This document shows, one piece after another, positions 56,301-64,000 of a stretch of DNA of 64,000 bases. How positions within the stretch are numbered: position 1 is the stretch's first letter; each line of letters opens with the position of its first letter. Both the position numbers and the translations under genes were made by a program. The notes beneath the pieces are model-generated. The model was not told the origin of the DNA and made no database searches. It saw only the letters and a list, made by a program, of their open reading frames with translations. The stretch spans positions 2,011,413-2,075,412 of the forward strand of contig NZ_SGXL01000001.1 of the NCBI RefSeq assembly GCF_004216955.1, written 5' to 3'. The stretch comes from Fictibacillus sp. BK138. GTDB taxonomy: Bacteria; Bacillota; Bacilli; Bacillales; Fictibacillaceae.

Positions 56301-56331
56301 ACAAAAAAAGCGCACAGGGCGCTTTTTTTGT
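56301..56331 (-). terminator. Intrinsic terminator of spoVM
   Basis: ACAAAAAAAGCGC and GCGCTTTTTTTGT form a 13-bp stem with a five-base loop, with A and T runs inside the arms so it can work in both directions. It ends four bases before the spoVM stop. Confidence 0.88.
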
Positions 56332-56334
56332 TTG

Positions 56335-56415
56335 TTATCCTTTTTTAAAAGAACCTAAGATGGCACGTACGAATCCCCCTAAAAATCTAGGAAGTTTAAT
56401 GGTATAAAATTTCAT
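56335..56415 (-). CDS. spoVM: SpoVM, spore coat anchoring peptide
   Basis: This 26-residue frame (MKFYTIKLPRFLGGFVRAIL, then GSFKKG) is nearly the B. subtilis SpoVM amphipathic helix, which recognises positive curvature of the forespore membrane and anchors SpoIVA. GGAGGAGGGG precedes the ATG. Position between thiN and rpmB matches B. subtilis. A sigma-E promoter could not be identified with confidence upstream. Confidence 0.95.
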   Translation of the reverse strand: MKFYTIKLPRFLGGFVRAILGSFKKG

Positions 56416-56522
56416 CTTACCCCTCCTCCAGGCCCATAAAAAATGATAAGAGCAAAAACCTACCATACAATATTCCCCGTCTTATAAAAAGGTGTCTCGG
56501 GGCCTGTTTTCCATGATTTTAA

Positions 56523-57167
56523 TTAATCATGGCTCTTTACCATCAATATTATGCCAGAGTCGAAAGAATAAGTACCACTTTTATTTACAAGCTCATTTGA
56601 TATACAGAGCGAAGAGCCCATCATCAAGGAAGCCTTTTCTAAAGGATATTTAAAACCAGTTAGTGTAATACCTTTTACTTCTCCTTGAAATGCTAAGAAA
56701 GAAATATAAGAGTATGGTTCCTCTTTTTCAATCGTATACGTTCCAGGTGGTTTGATTGATATTTCATTTTTTTTATCTATTACCTTCACTTCAGTATTGC
56801 TAGAAATCGTTCTATAGAGAAGCTGGATGTTCATCATCTCATGATCCAGCCTCCCTCCAGTTGCACCGAATAAAAGTATTTCTTCTGGATTTTGATCCAT
56901 TGCCCATTGTAGGGCTAATTCCATATCAGTTTCGTCTTTTTCCGTCTGATATTGATTAATGATAATATCCGATTTTAGAATAATCTCTTTTTCCGCAACA
57001 GAAATCGAATCAAAATCACCAAATGCATATTCAGGCATTATTCCTTTCTCCAAAAGGAAGAATGTCCCTCTGTCAACGCCAATCCACAGATCTCCTGTTG
57101 AGGTTTTATCATTTTCAATTTCTGGAATCAGGTGGTCTGGACCACCGGCAACTATTCTAATTTTCAT
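56523..57167 (-). CDS. thiN: ThiN, thiamine pyrophosphokinase
   Basis: The 214-residue protein has IVAGGPDHLIPE at the start, VDRGTFFLLEKGIMPEYAFGDFDS and ILLFGATGGRLDHEMMNIQLL, the catalytic segments of eukaryote-like bacterial TPP kinases (YloS). It converts thiamine and ATP to TPP. Its start overlaps the thiT stop by four bases (ATGA), so uptake and activation are coupled. Confidence 0.95.
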   Translation of the reverse strand: MKIRIVAGGPDHLIPEIENDKTSTGDLWIGVDRGTFFLLEKGIMPEYAFGDFDSISVAEKEIILKSDIIINQYQTEKDETDMELALQWAMDQNPEEILLFGATGGRLDHEMMNIQLLYRTISSNTEVKVIDKKNEISIKPPGTYTIEKEEPYSYISFLAFQGEVKGITLTGFKYPLEKASLMMGSSLCISNELVNKSGTYSFDSGIILMVKSHD

Positions 57168-57733
57168 GCTGCCTGATGGTATCCCTTTCTTGCTGCATGC
57201 AATAGTCTAGGAGAAGTATTCGTTAATACGATTACTACCAGTGATGTAATTGCAAAAATAACGATCATGAACGATCCGTTATAAAAAATAGAATAAAGCC
57301 ATACATTCATCTCTTCCGCAAATTCACTAAAGAAGATTACTCCTGATAATACATGTGATGCAAGCCTCAAGACGCACCCAACAAAGATACCTGTCACCAT
57401 CAATACCGTTCGTTTTGATTTATTTTGGGTAATGGAAGGTGCAAATGCTCCTGCCACACCAGCTAGCGCAAATGCAAGCGGGTAATCTAAAATGAGCTGA
57501 GCAGGGTGAACAATATATGGGTTTACAAGCAACTGCAGCAACCCTACCGCTAATCCTGTAAAAATCCCCGCTTTTAATCCTCTTCTGAATGCCATCAGAA
57601 AAATCGGCACCATTTCTAAAGAAACAGAACCCCCTTGCGGCCATACACCATTGAATTTAATAAGTCCTAAAATCAATGAAAGTGCAGACATAATAGCAAT
57701 CTCAGTTAATAATGAAACATTGTTGTTTTTCAT
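57164..57733 (-). CDS. thiT: ThiT-type thiamine ECF transporter substrate-binding subunit
   Basis: The 189-residue membrane protein has six hydrophobic segments and the ThiT pattern FNGVWPQGGSVSLEMVPIFLMAFRRGLKAG followed by LDYPLAFALAGVAGAF. ThiT binds thiamine for an ECF ABC importer whose other parts are encoded elsewhere. A TPP riboswitch directly upstream, and the following thiN, support thiamine as substrate. In B. subtilis thiT (yuaJ) is not at this locus. Confidence 0.93.
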   Translation of the reverse strand: MKNNNVSLLTEIAIMSALSLILGLIKFNGVWPQGGSVSLEMVPIFLMAFRRGLKAGIFTGLAVGLLQLLVNPYIVHPAQLILDYPLAFALAGVAGAFAPSITQNKSKRTVLMVTGIFVGCVLRLASHVLSGVIFFSEFAEEMNVWLYSIFYNGSFMIVIFAITSLVVIVLTNTSPRLLHAARKGYHQAA

Positions 57734-57770
57734 GTTTTATCCTCCTCTTACCTATGATTTGAAGAAAATA

Positions 57771-57935
57771 AAAAAAGCAACCGGCATGTGAGCGCGGTTG
57801 CTTTATGATTCATATCATCTGAATGCAAAAAGTCATACGACTCCACATCCCTACGCAGGCATTATCCAGCTTCAGGTTCAAAGGGTCGGGAGAACACTCC
57901 CCTCTCAGCCCATTATTAGGACTCCCCCTGTGGTT
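57771..57935 (-). ncRNA. TPP riboswitch (THI element) of thiT-thiN
   Basis: On the minus strand the thi box reads GGGGGAGTCC..., GGGCTGAGAGGG, GACCCTTTGAACCTG, then TAATGCCTGCGTAGGGATG, the conserved TPP aptamer (about 57843-57933). A terminator hairpin AAGCAACCG / CGGTTGCTT with a T-run follows (57771-57803) before thiT. This indicates transcription termination when TPP is bound. Confidence 0.93.
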
Positions 57936-57957
57936 ACTTATTTTATTAACACCTTAA

Positions 57958-58605
57958 TTATACACCACGAATGGCGTTTATTGCATCTTTTAAATCTTTT
58001 TTCCCATATATGGCAGAACCGGCTACTAAAACATTCGCACCTGCTTCAATGCATAAAGGGGCAGTTTCAGCATTCACACCGCCATCTACCTCAATTTCTA
58101 CGTTCAACTCATGAGTCTTTACTAGATCAGAAACCTCTTTGATTTTTGGAACAACATTCTGGATAAATGACTGTCCGCCAAATCCAGGGTTAACTGTCAT
58201 AAGCAATACCATATCGATATCATGAATGATGTGCTTTATTGAATCAACTGGAGTAGCTGGGTTTAATACAACGCCTGCTTTAACACCTTTAGCTTTAATC
58301 AGTTGTATCGTTCTGTGAAGGTGAGTTGCCGCTTCAACATGAACGGTTATGATATCTGCACCTGCATCTGCAAATTCCTCAATATATGAATCCGGATTCT
58401 CAATCATTAAATGTACGTCCAGCGGCAGTTCAGTCAATGGGCGTATTGCTTTAAGAACGAGAGGGCCCATCGTAATATTTGGTACAAAATGTCCGTCCAT
58501 AACATCAACATGGATGTAATCGGCACCGGCCATCTCAACCGCTTTTATTTCCTCGCCTAACTTTGAAAAGTCAGCTGATAAAATGGAAGGAGCTATTTTA
58601 ACCAT
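57958..58605 (-). CDS. rpe: Rpe, ribulose-phosphate 3-epimerase
   Basis: The 215-residue TIM barrel has IAPSILSADFSKLGEEI, DYIHVDVMDGHFVPNITMG, VLLMTVNPGFGGQSFI and EVDGGVN, with metal-binding Asp and His residues. It interconverts ribulose-5-P and xylulose-5-P. Its start directly abuts the rsgA stop. Confidence 0.96.
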   Translation of the reverse strand: MVKIAPSILSADFSKLGEEIKAVEMAGADYIHVDVMDGHFVPNITMGPLVLKAIRPLTELPLDVHLMIENPDSYIEEFADAGADIITVHVEAATHLHRTIQLIKAKGVKAGVVLNPATPVDSIKHIIHDIDMVLLMTVNPGFGGQSFIQNVVPKIKEVSDLVKTHELNVEIEVDGGVNAETAPLCIEAGANVLVAGSAIYGKKDLKDAINAIRGV

Positions 58606-59496
58606 TTAGTACCTCCGTTTTTGATCTTTTATTTCCTGTAAAAAGCTCACATAATGATCGTATCGAAACTGCGGTATTGCGCCTTCTTCGACACCTTGTT
58701 TGACAGCACATTTAGGTTCTGAAGTATGAGAACACCCGCGGAACTTACAATTACCGCGTCTCTCATTCATCTCTGGAAAATACATAGATAAATCTTCAGC
58801 TTCAATGTTCATGAAATCCAAAGAACTGAAACCAGGTGTATCAGCGACAAGGCCATTTCCAAACAAGATGAGCTCAACATGGCGAGTTGTATGTTTACCG
58901 CGACCTAAATGGCTCGATATCTCATTTGTTTCAAGCATGAGCTCTGGATTAATGGCATTTAATAACGATGATTTTCCTACACCGGATTGCCCCGCAAATA
59001 CCGTCACTTTATCTTTAAACAGCGGGTAGAACATCTCGAGACTGTCGTCTGTTTTAGTTGAAGTCGGAAACACATCGTAGCCCAATTTTTTATATGTTTC
59101 AATATAATTGTTTATCTCGTCCAGGTCATCAGTACCATGGACGAGATCCATCTTCGAAATACAGATTATAGGCAATATATCATTTGCCTCTATATGAACT
59201 AAAAAGCGGTCTAAGAGAAGCGTGCTAAAATCAGGTTCGGTTGCCGAAAAAACGAGAATGGCCTGGTCTACGTTTGCGATGGGCGGGCGGACTAATTCAT
59301 TTTTTCTTTCTTTCACATCAAGAATATAGCCATCCGTTACATTGCTGGATTCATATTCTACCCAGTCTCCGACAAGCGGGGTCACTTTCTTCTTTCGAAA
59401 GTTCCCCCTTCCCCTGCATTGGAAAACTTCAGTCTTGCCCGTTTCCTTTACGTAATAAAAACCAGCCAGCGCTTTAACGATTCTTCCTTCAGGCAT
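58606..59496 (-). CDS. rsgA: RsgA, small ribosomal subunit-dependent GTPase
   Basis: The 296-residue protein has an N-terminal OB fold, the permuted GTPase with ISKMDLV (G4), FAGQSGVGKSSLLNAI (G1) and DTPGFSSLD (G3), and a C-terminal zinc site CKFRGCSHTSEPKCAVKQ. It matures 30S subunits. It follows prkC by two bases and precedes rpe. Confidence 0.96.
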   Translation of the reverse strand: MPEGRIVKALAGFYYVKETGKTEVFQCRGRGNFRKKKVTPLVGDWVEYESSNVTDGYILDVKERKNELVRPPIANVDQAILVFSATEPDFSTLLLDRFLVHIEANDILPIICISKMDLVHGTDDLDEINNYIETYKKLGYDVFPTSTKTDDSLEMFYPLFKDKVTVFAGQSGVGKSSLLNAINPELMLETNEISSHLGRGKHTTRHVELILFGNGLVADTPGFSSLDFMNIEAEDLSMYFPEMNERRGNCKFRGCSHTSEPKCAVKQGVEEGAIPQFRYDHYVSFLQEIKDQKRRY

Positions 59497-59498
59497 GC

Positions 59499-61472
59499 TT
59501 AATCACCATCGTCCCCTTCCTTAATATCATCATAATTTATTGTTTCTTTTTTTGTTTCTTTATCATTGATATAAACAACGTAAGAAGCGGTGCCGCCTTC
59601 AGCAATAGTTAGTGGAAGTGAGTATTCCTTTGATTCTGTTATTTCTTCTTCCACGAAAACTTCATTTGCTGCATTTTTGTCTGAATAAACAATCCTTACA
59701 CGTACAGGCTCATTTTTATCTTTTTTGCCTAGCTTAACATTGATCTTTTCTGTGGTGGTTCGGTCTCCTGCAGTTTCATCAGATTCAGCTGGCTCTTCTT
59801 CTTTATTTGGATCAGGGCCATCGGATAGAACTACAGTAATCGTTGCTCCCTTTTCAACTTGTGTAAAAGGAGCTGGGTCTTGAGAAATAACTTTTCCTTT
59901 TTCTACTCTATCCGAATACTCAGATGTAAATTCAGCTATCAATCCCTCATTATCTGCAAATGTTTCAACATCTTGCTGTGTTAATCCGATTAAATTTAAA
60001 ATCTGAACGGTTGGTGTACCTGAGCTGACTGTTAAAGTAACCGTAGTCTCAGCTGGCGTTACCTTCTCATCTCTATCAGGACTTTGAGTAAGTACCGTCC
60101 CTTCTGGCTCGGAATCGGATTCCTCATAATTAATTTTAATATCTGTAAAACCTTTATCTTTTAAAAGTGCTTGTGCAGATTCGATGTTGTAGCCTTCTAC
60201 ATCAGGCATATCTTCCTTTTCCGCACCTTTTGAAACATGAAGTGTAATAACTGCATGTTCTTTTACAACCGTTCCACCAGAAGGATTCTGCCGGATTACA
60301 TGGCCGTCTTCAACTTCAGGATCAAAAATTTCTTCGCGCTTTACATCGAGATTTTTTGCTTTTAATTGATCAAATGCATCCTCATAATCGGCTCCAACTA
60401 CATCTGGAACATTGACTTCTTGTACAGAAAATACAGATGACCAAATGGTAAATGCAGCGACTGCAGCTCCCCCTAATAATAGGAAGGTAATAAGAAGAAT
60501 CAACCACCATTTCTTTTTCTTCTTCTTTTCAGGGGCTTTCTCTTCTTCTTTCTTAACAGGTTTTTCTTCTACGGATGGCGGAACAACGGGTGGGATAAAC
60601 TTGGTTTTCTCATCCTCATCGCTGTCTTCATTCCATTTTTGCTCATACATACGTTCTGGCAAAAGTGCAGAGTTCATGTCATTTAATAGCTCTTGGGCAC
60701 TGTCATACCTTTTAAGAGGATTTTTTGCCAGTGATTTTAAGATTATGTTCTCAACACTTTGAGGAATTTCAGGATTTAACCTGCGAGGCTCTATCACATT
60801 TTCCTGCAGGTGTTTTAAAGCAACTGAAACGGGCGATTCTCCAACAAATGGCACTCTGCCCGTAACCATCTCATATAAAACAGCACCAAACGAATAAATA
60901 TCCGATTTGGCATTGGCAATTCCTCCGCGAGCTTGTTCAGGAGAAAAATAATGAACAGATCCTAATATTGAATTAGTATGTGTAATGGTTGCTGAAGTAA
61001 TAGCCAGCGCAATCCCAAAATCGGTAAGTTTCGCTGTTCCATTTTCAGTAATTAATATATTGTGAGGTTTAATATCACGGTGAATAATACCATGATCATG
61101 GGCAACTGCCATACCCGAAACAATTTGCTTCATAATGTGCAGGGACTCTTCTACAGAAATTTTTCCATGTTCTTTTATGTATTGTTTAAGTGTCTTCCCT
61201 TGCACGTATTCCATAACTATAAAATAAATTTCTTCGTCTTCTCCGACATCATAGATACTCACAATGTTCGGATGGTCCAGACTTGTAGCGGATTCTGCTT
61301 CCCTTTTAAAACGTCTTATAAAATCTTCATCCTTATTAAACTCTGAACGAAGAACTTTTACAGCAACATCCCGATCGAGTATTAGATCTTTTGCTCGATA
61401 AACGATGGCCATTCCGCCGTCACCAATTACTTCTAAAAGTTTGTAGCGGCCACTGACTCTTTTTCCAATCAT
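59499..61472 (-). CDS. prkC: PrkC, PASTA-domain Ser/Thr protein kinase
   Basis: The 657-residue kinase has the ATP-binding Lys in DVAVKVLRSEF, catalytic HRDIKPHNILI and DFGIA, a juxtamembrane acidic/lysine-rich linker, one membrane helix (about residues 335-357) and three extracellular PASTA domains (from VPDVVGADYEDA about 365, MPDVEGYNIESA, and ILNLIGLTQQDV). PASTA domains bind muropeptides; PrkC triggers spore germination in B. subtilis. It overlaps prpC by four bases. Confidence 0.97.
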   Translation of the reverse strand: MIGKRVSGRYKLLEVIGDGGMAIVYRAKDLILDRDVAVKVLRSEFNKDEDFIRRFKREAESATSLDHPNIVSIYDVGEDEEIYFIVMEYVQGKTLKQYIKEHGKISVEESLHIMKQIVSGMAVAHDHGIIHRDIKPHNILITENGTAKLTDFGIALAITSATITHTNSILGSVHYFSPEQARGGIANAKSDIYSFGAVLYEMVTGRVPFVGESPVSVALKHLQENVIEPRRLNPEIPQSVENIILKSLAKNPLKRYDSAQELLNDMNSALLPERMYEQKWNEDSDEDEKTKFIPPVVPPSVEEKPVKKEEEKAPEKKKKKKWWLILLITFLLLGGAAVAAFTIWSSVFSVQEVNVPDVVGADYEDAFDQLKAKNLDVKREEIFDPEVEDGHVIRQNPSGGTVVKEHAVITLHVSKGAEKEDMPDVEGYNIESAQALLKDKGFTDIKINYEESDSEPEGTVLTQSPDRDEKVTPAETTVTLTVSSGTPTVQILNLIGLTQQDVETFADNEGLIAEFTSEYSDRVEKGKVISQDPAPFTQVEKGATITVVLSDGPDPNKEEEPAESDETAGDRTTTEKINVKLGKKDKNEPVRVRIVYSDKNAANEVFVEEEITESKEYSLPLTIAEGGTASYVVYINDKETKKETINYDDIKEGDDGD

Positions 61473-62227
61473 GCTTTTGCTTCCCCTTTTGTTTCTGTGT
61501 CAGAACTATTTTGAATAAGGATAGCAGTTATGTTATCTTCTCCACCCGCATCTTTTGCCCAGGTTATTAACTTTTCAACCTTATCGGCAACGGTTTCCAT
61601 TGAGTGATCCAATGCTTCTTTAATTTTTTTAAATGGCACTTTGTCCGATAATCCATCTGAACAAAGCAAAAGATAATCACCCGAGTTCCAAGTGATCACA
61701 TTTAATTCTGCCTCAACGGTTTCATCGGTTCCAACAGCTTTCATAATCATGTTTCGTCTTGGGTGAATTTCAGCTTCATCTTCTGTGATCTGACCTGATT
61801 TTACAAGCTCCTGAACGAGAGAATGGTCATCCGTTACTCTTTTTAATTCCCCTTTTGAATACAAATAACATCTGCTGTCACCAATATGAGCAACAGTAAT
61901 CTCGTTCTTCGTTCCCAAAGCAGCAACTATCGTTGTACCCATCCCTCTAGTCTCAGGGTTAACTTGTGAAAATTGGAATATGTGTTTATTTGTATCGCTC
62001 AGTACCTGTTGAATCCAATCTTTTATATTCCCTACGTTTTCTTCAAAATGAACCCAAGCTTCTTTAATCACTTTAAGGGCTTCCTGACTTGCGATATCCC
62101 CCGCTTTATGACCGCCCATACCATCAGCAATAACTGCAAGAAAGTGTTCACCTTTTGTGAACACTTCCCCGCTGTCTTCATTATGCTTCCTTACCATTCC
62201 AACATCCGTTTGAAAGGCAATTTGCAT
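61469..62227 (-). CDS. prpC: PrpC, PP2C-type protein phosphatase
   Basis: The start is at MQIAFQTDVGMVRKHNED (ATG 62225-62227), behind GAGGTGA; the longer reading overlaps rlmN. The 252-residue phosphatase has VIADGMGGHKAGDIAS and GGEDNITAILI metal-binding motifs. It dephosphorylates PrkC and its substrates. It ends overlapping prkC. Confidence 0.96.
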   Translation of the reverse strand: MQIAFQTDVGMVRKHNEDSGEVFTKGEHFLAVIADGMGGHKAGDIASQEALKVIKEAWVHFEENVGNIKDWIQQVLSDTNKHIFQFSQVNPETRGMGTTIVAALGTKNEITVAHIGDSRCYLYSKGELKRVTDDHSLVQELVKSGQITEDEAEIHPRRNMIMKAVGTDETVEAELNVITWNSGDYLLLCSDGLSDKVPFKKIKEALDHSMETVADKVEKLITWAKDAGGEDNITAILIQNSSDTETKGEAKA

Positions 62228-62234
62228 ATCCCCG

Positions 62235-63320
62235 TCACCTCGTCTCTTCTTTACGTTCCTTCGCACGCAGCTGACCGCATGCTGCGTCAATATCATGTCC
62301 TTGTTCTCTTCTGATGGTGGCATTAATGCCTCTTGAGGTTAACGTCTCTAAGAACTTAAATATTTGTGTTTTCGGTGTTCTTACATAATCTCTTTCTGGT
62401 ACATAGTTAACGGGTATCAAGTTAACATGGCACTTGATATCTTTAATAAGATCGGCAAGCTCATTTGCATGTTCCACTGTATCGTTAACTTTTCCGAATA
62501 ATCCATACTCAAAGGTTACGCGTCTGCCGGTCTTCTTAATGTAATAACGAATGGAATCCATTAATTCATTTAAAGGATACATTCTGTTTACTGGCATTAA
62601 GCGGCTTCTTGTTTCTGTGTTCGGCGCATGAAGAGAAATTGCAAAATTAATCTGCATTCCTTCATCAGCAAATTTATAAATGTAAGGGACCACACCGCTT
62701 GTTGAGATCGTGATATGGCGTGCACCGATATTTAACCCTAGATCATGGTTGATAATCTTTAAGAATGACATAAGTCCTTCATAGTTATCAAACGGTTCAC
62801 CAATTCCCATGACAACTACAGAACTTACTCTTTCTTCTGTTTCATCTAATGCTCTTTGAACCTGAAGAACCTGGGCAACAATTTCACCAGCCTGCAGATT
62901 GCGCTTCAATCCACCCAAAGTAGACGCACAGAAAGTACAGCCAAGTCGGCACCCAACTTGTGTAGTTACACAAATACTGTTTCCATACTCATGTCTCATA
63001 AGTACAGTCTCGATTGAATAGCCATCTTGCAGTTCAAATAAGAATTTGATCGTTCCATCAGCTGATTCTTGGCGGACTACTTCTTTTAATGGTTTGATAT
63101 AAAAATCTTTTTCCAGCTTCTCCCGTAAACCTATTGGGAGGTTTGTCATCTCCTCAAAAGAAGACACACGTTTTTTATACAGCCATTCAAAGATCTGTTT
63201 GCCTCTGAATTTAGGCTCTCTAATATCCGTCAGCCAAGCTTCAAGTTCATGAAGCTCCAATGAGAATATAGAAGGTTTAATATTAGGCTTTGTCTGTTTA
63301 TCTGTTAATGGTTTAAGCAT
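62235..63320 (-). CDS. rlmN: RlmN, radical SAM 23S rRNA/tRNA A2503/A37 methyltransferase
   Basis: The ATG at 63318-63320 ([12 protein letters not shown]) is preferred; it follows AGGTGG and overlaps the rsmB stop by eight bases. The 361-residue protein has the radical SAM motif [32 protein letters not shown] and C-terminal [15 protein letters not shown] with a catalytic Cys. It methylates 23S rRNA A2503 and tRNA. Confidence 0.97.
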   Translation of the reverse strand: MLKPLTDKQTKPNIKPSIFSLELHELEAWLTDIREPKFRGKQIFEWLYKKRVSSFEEMTNLPIGLREKLEKDFYIKPLKEVVRQESADGTIKFLFELQDGYSIETVLMRHEYGNSICVTTQVGCRLGCTFCASTLGGLKRNLQAGEIVAQVLQVQRALDETEERVSSVVVMGIGEPFDNYEGLMSFLKIINHDLGLNIGARHITISTSGVVPYIYKFADEGMQINFAISLHAPNTETRSRLMPVNRMYPLNELMDSIRYYIKKTGRRVTFEYGLFGKVNDTVEHANELADLIKDIKCHVNLIPVNYVPERDYVRTPKTQIFKFLETLTSRGINATIRREQGHDIDAACGQLRAKERKEETR

Positions 63321-64000
63321 GTTTCTCACCACCTGTTGTCTTTTTTCTGAAAGCCGCAATGTAAAAGCCGTCACTATTAAAATAATGAGGCATAATTTGC
63401 AGATCTGATCGTCCCTCTATTATAAAGGTTTTCACGTTTTCTGGCATCTTTTCGGAAAAATCCAGATCCCATTCAAATTCAGAATGGGTTTCTAAGAACC
63501 ATTCTGCTATTTCACTGTTTTCTTCCTGATCTACAGTACAAGTGCTGTAGACAAGCAAACCTCCTGCCTTTACCATTTGAGAGGCAGATCCCAGTATATC
63601 CTTTTGAATAGAAGCCAGCTTTAGCACATCTTCCTCTGCTTTAGACCATTTAAGATCCGGTTTTTTTCTGATGACGCCAAAGCCGCTGCATGGGGCATCA
63701 ACTAAAACTCTGTCAAATGATGCAGCATCAAATCTTTCTCCAGCTTTTCTAGCATCTAAAACTGAAGCTTCGATATTCTTAAGTCCCAGTCTTTCTGCTT
63801 GTTTATTGATTAATTTGATCTTATGGGCATGAAGGTCCAGAGAAACAACTTTCCCATTTCCATTCATCATTTCAGCCATATGAGTTGATTTGCCGCCTGG
63901 TGCAGCACATGCGTCGAGAATGCTTTCCCCAGGTAAAGGAGCGACAGCTCTTGCAACAAGCATAGAGCTTTCATCCTGAATCGTAACTAAGCCTTTATCA
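63313..64000 (-). CDS. rsmB: RsmB, 16S rRNA (cytosine-967) methyltransferase (5' part missing)
   Basis: The frame enters from beyond base 64000; about 229 codons are visible, including [15 protein letters not shown] before an internal Met that is not the start. It has the SAM motif [36 protein letters not shown] with the first catalytic Cys, and [15 protein letters not shown] with the nucleophile. It methylates C967 of 16S rRNA. The N-terminal NusB-like domain is outside the window. Confidence 0.95.
   Translation of the reverse strand, partial: DKGLVTIQDESSMLVARAVAPLPGESILDACAAPGGKSTHMAEMMNGNGKVVSLDLHAHKIKLINKQAERLGLKNIEASVLDARKAGERFDAASFDRVLVDAPCSGFGVIRKKPDLKWSKAEEDVLKLASIQKDILGSASQMVKAGGLLVYSTCTVDQEENSEIAEWFLETHSEFEWDLDFSEKMPENVKTFIIEGRSDLQIMPHYFNSDGFYIAAFRKKTTGGEKHA

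Noticed and set aside
56464-56471. Perfect sigma-E -10 box (CATACAAT) on the plus strand near spoVM
   Set aside because: It points away from spoVM into the 3' end of thiN and has no matching -35 box, so it is probably chance.

Overview
The window is chromosomal core DNA from an endospore-forming, motile, low-GC Gram-positive bacterium of the Bacillaceae. The evidence is a complete spoVM, a small SASP-like gene, TTG/GTG starts behind strong AGGAGG sites, a fla/che-type flagellar operon, CodY, FapR, HslV with an N-terminal serine, and a gene order from rsmB to flhF like that of Bacillus subtilis. The genus cannot be fixed from sequence alone; Fictibacillus or a neighbour is a guess. Almost everything is on the minus strand, so transcription runs from high to low coordinates. 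Only rpmB and a UPF0435 gene are on the plus strand. Both ends of the window cut genes: flhF at base 1 and rsmB at base 64000.

Layout in transcription order, right to left. (1) 64000-57958: rsmB, rlmN, prpC, prkC, rsgA, rpe (rRNA modification, PASTA kinase and phosphatase, ribosome GTPase, pentose phosphate). (2) 57935-56523: a TPP riboswitch controlling thiT-thiN, a thiamine uptake and activation pair. (3) 56415-55838: spoVM converging with rpmB, with a 21-bp tandem array between them. (4) 55603-49853: yloU, fakA, sdaAB, sdaAA, recG. (5) 49849-44968: fapR, plsX, fabD, fabG, acpP, rnc behind a FapR-type operator. (6) 44161-36966: smc, ftsY, ylxM, ffh, rpsP, khpA (chromosome structure and SRP targeting). 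(7) 36674-32551: rimM, trmD, rplS (with an L19-type leader), lepB, rbgA, rnhB. (8) 32558-30618: ylqG, ylqH and a small SASP-like gene. (9) 30416-28295: sucC-sucD with candidate CodY and CcpA sites. (10) 28189-20077: dprA, topA, trmFO, xerC, hslV, hslU, codY. (11) 19164-1: flgB-flgC-fliE-F-G-H-I-J-ylxF-fliK-flgD-(flagellar operon protein)-flgE-swrD-fliL-M-Y-cheY-fliO-P-Q-R-flhB-flhA-flhF, the front of the flagellar/chemotaxis operon, encoding MS ring, switch, export apparatus and hook.

Almost every gene is an ordinary housekeeping gene. The unexplained material lies between genes. Five copies of a fold-back, MITE-like repeat occur in two architectures: three long copies of about 200-225 bp and two short copies of about 115-140 bp. 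They lie between codY and flgB (two copies), khpA and rimM, smc and rnc, and fabG and acpP. Separately, two degenerate tandem arrays, unrelated to each other in sequence, both have an exact 21-bp period: five units upstream of ylxM and six units between rpmB and spoVM. No tRNA, rRNA, CRISPR array, prophage or transposase gene was seen.
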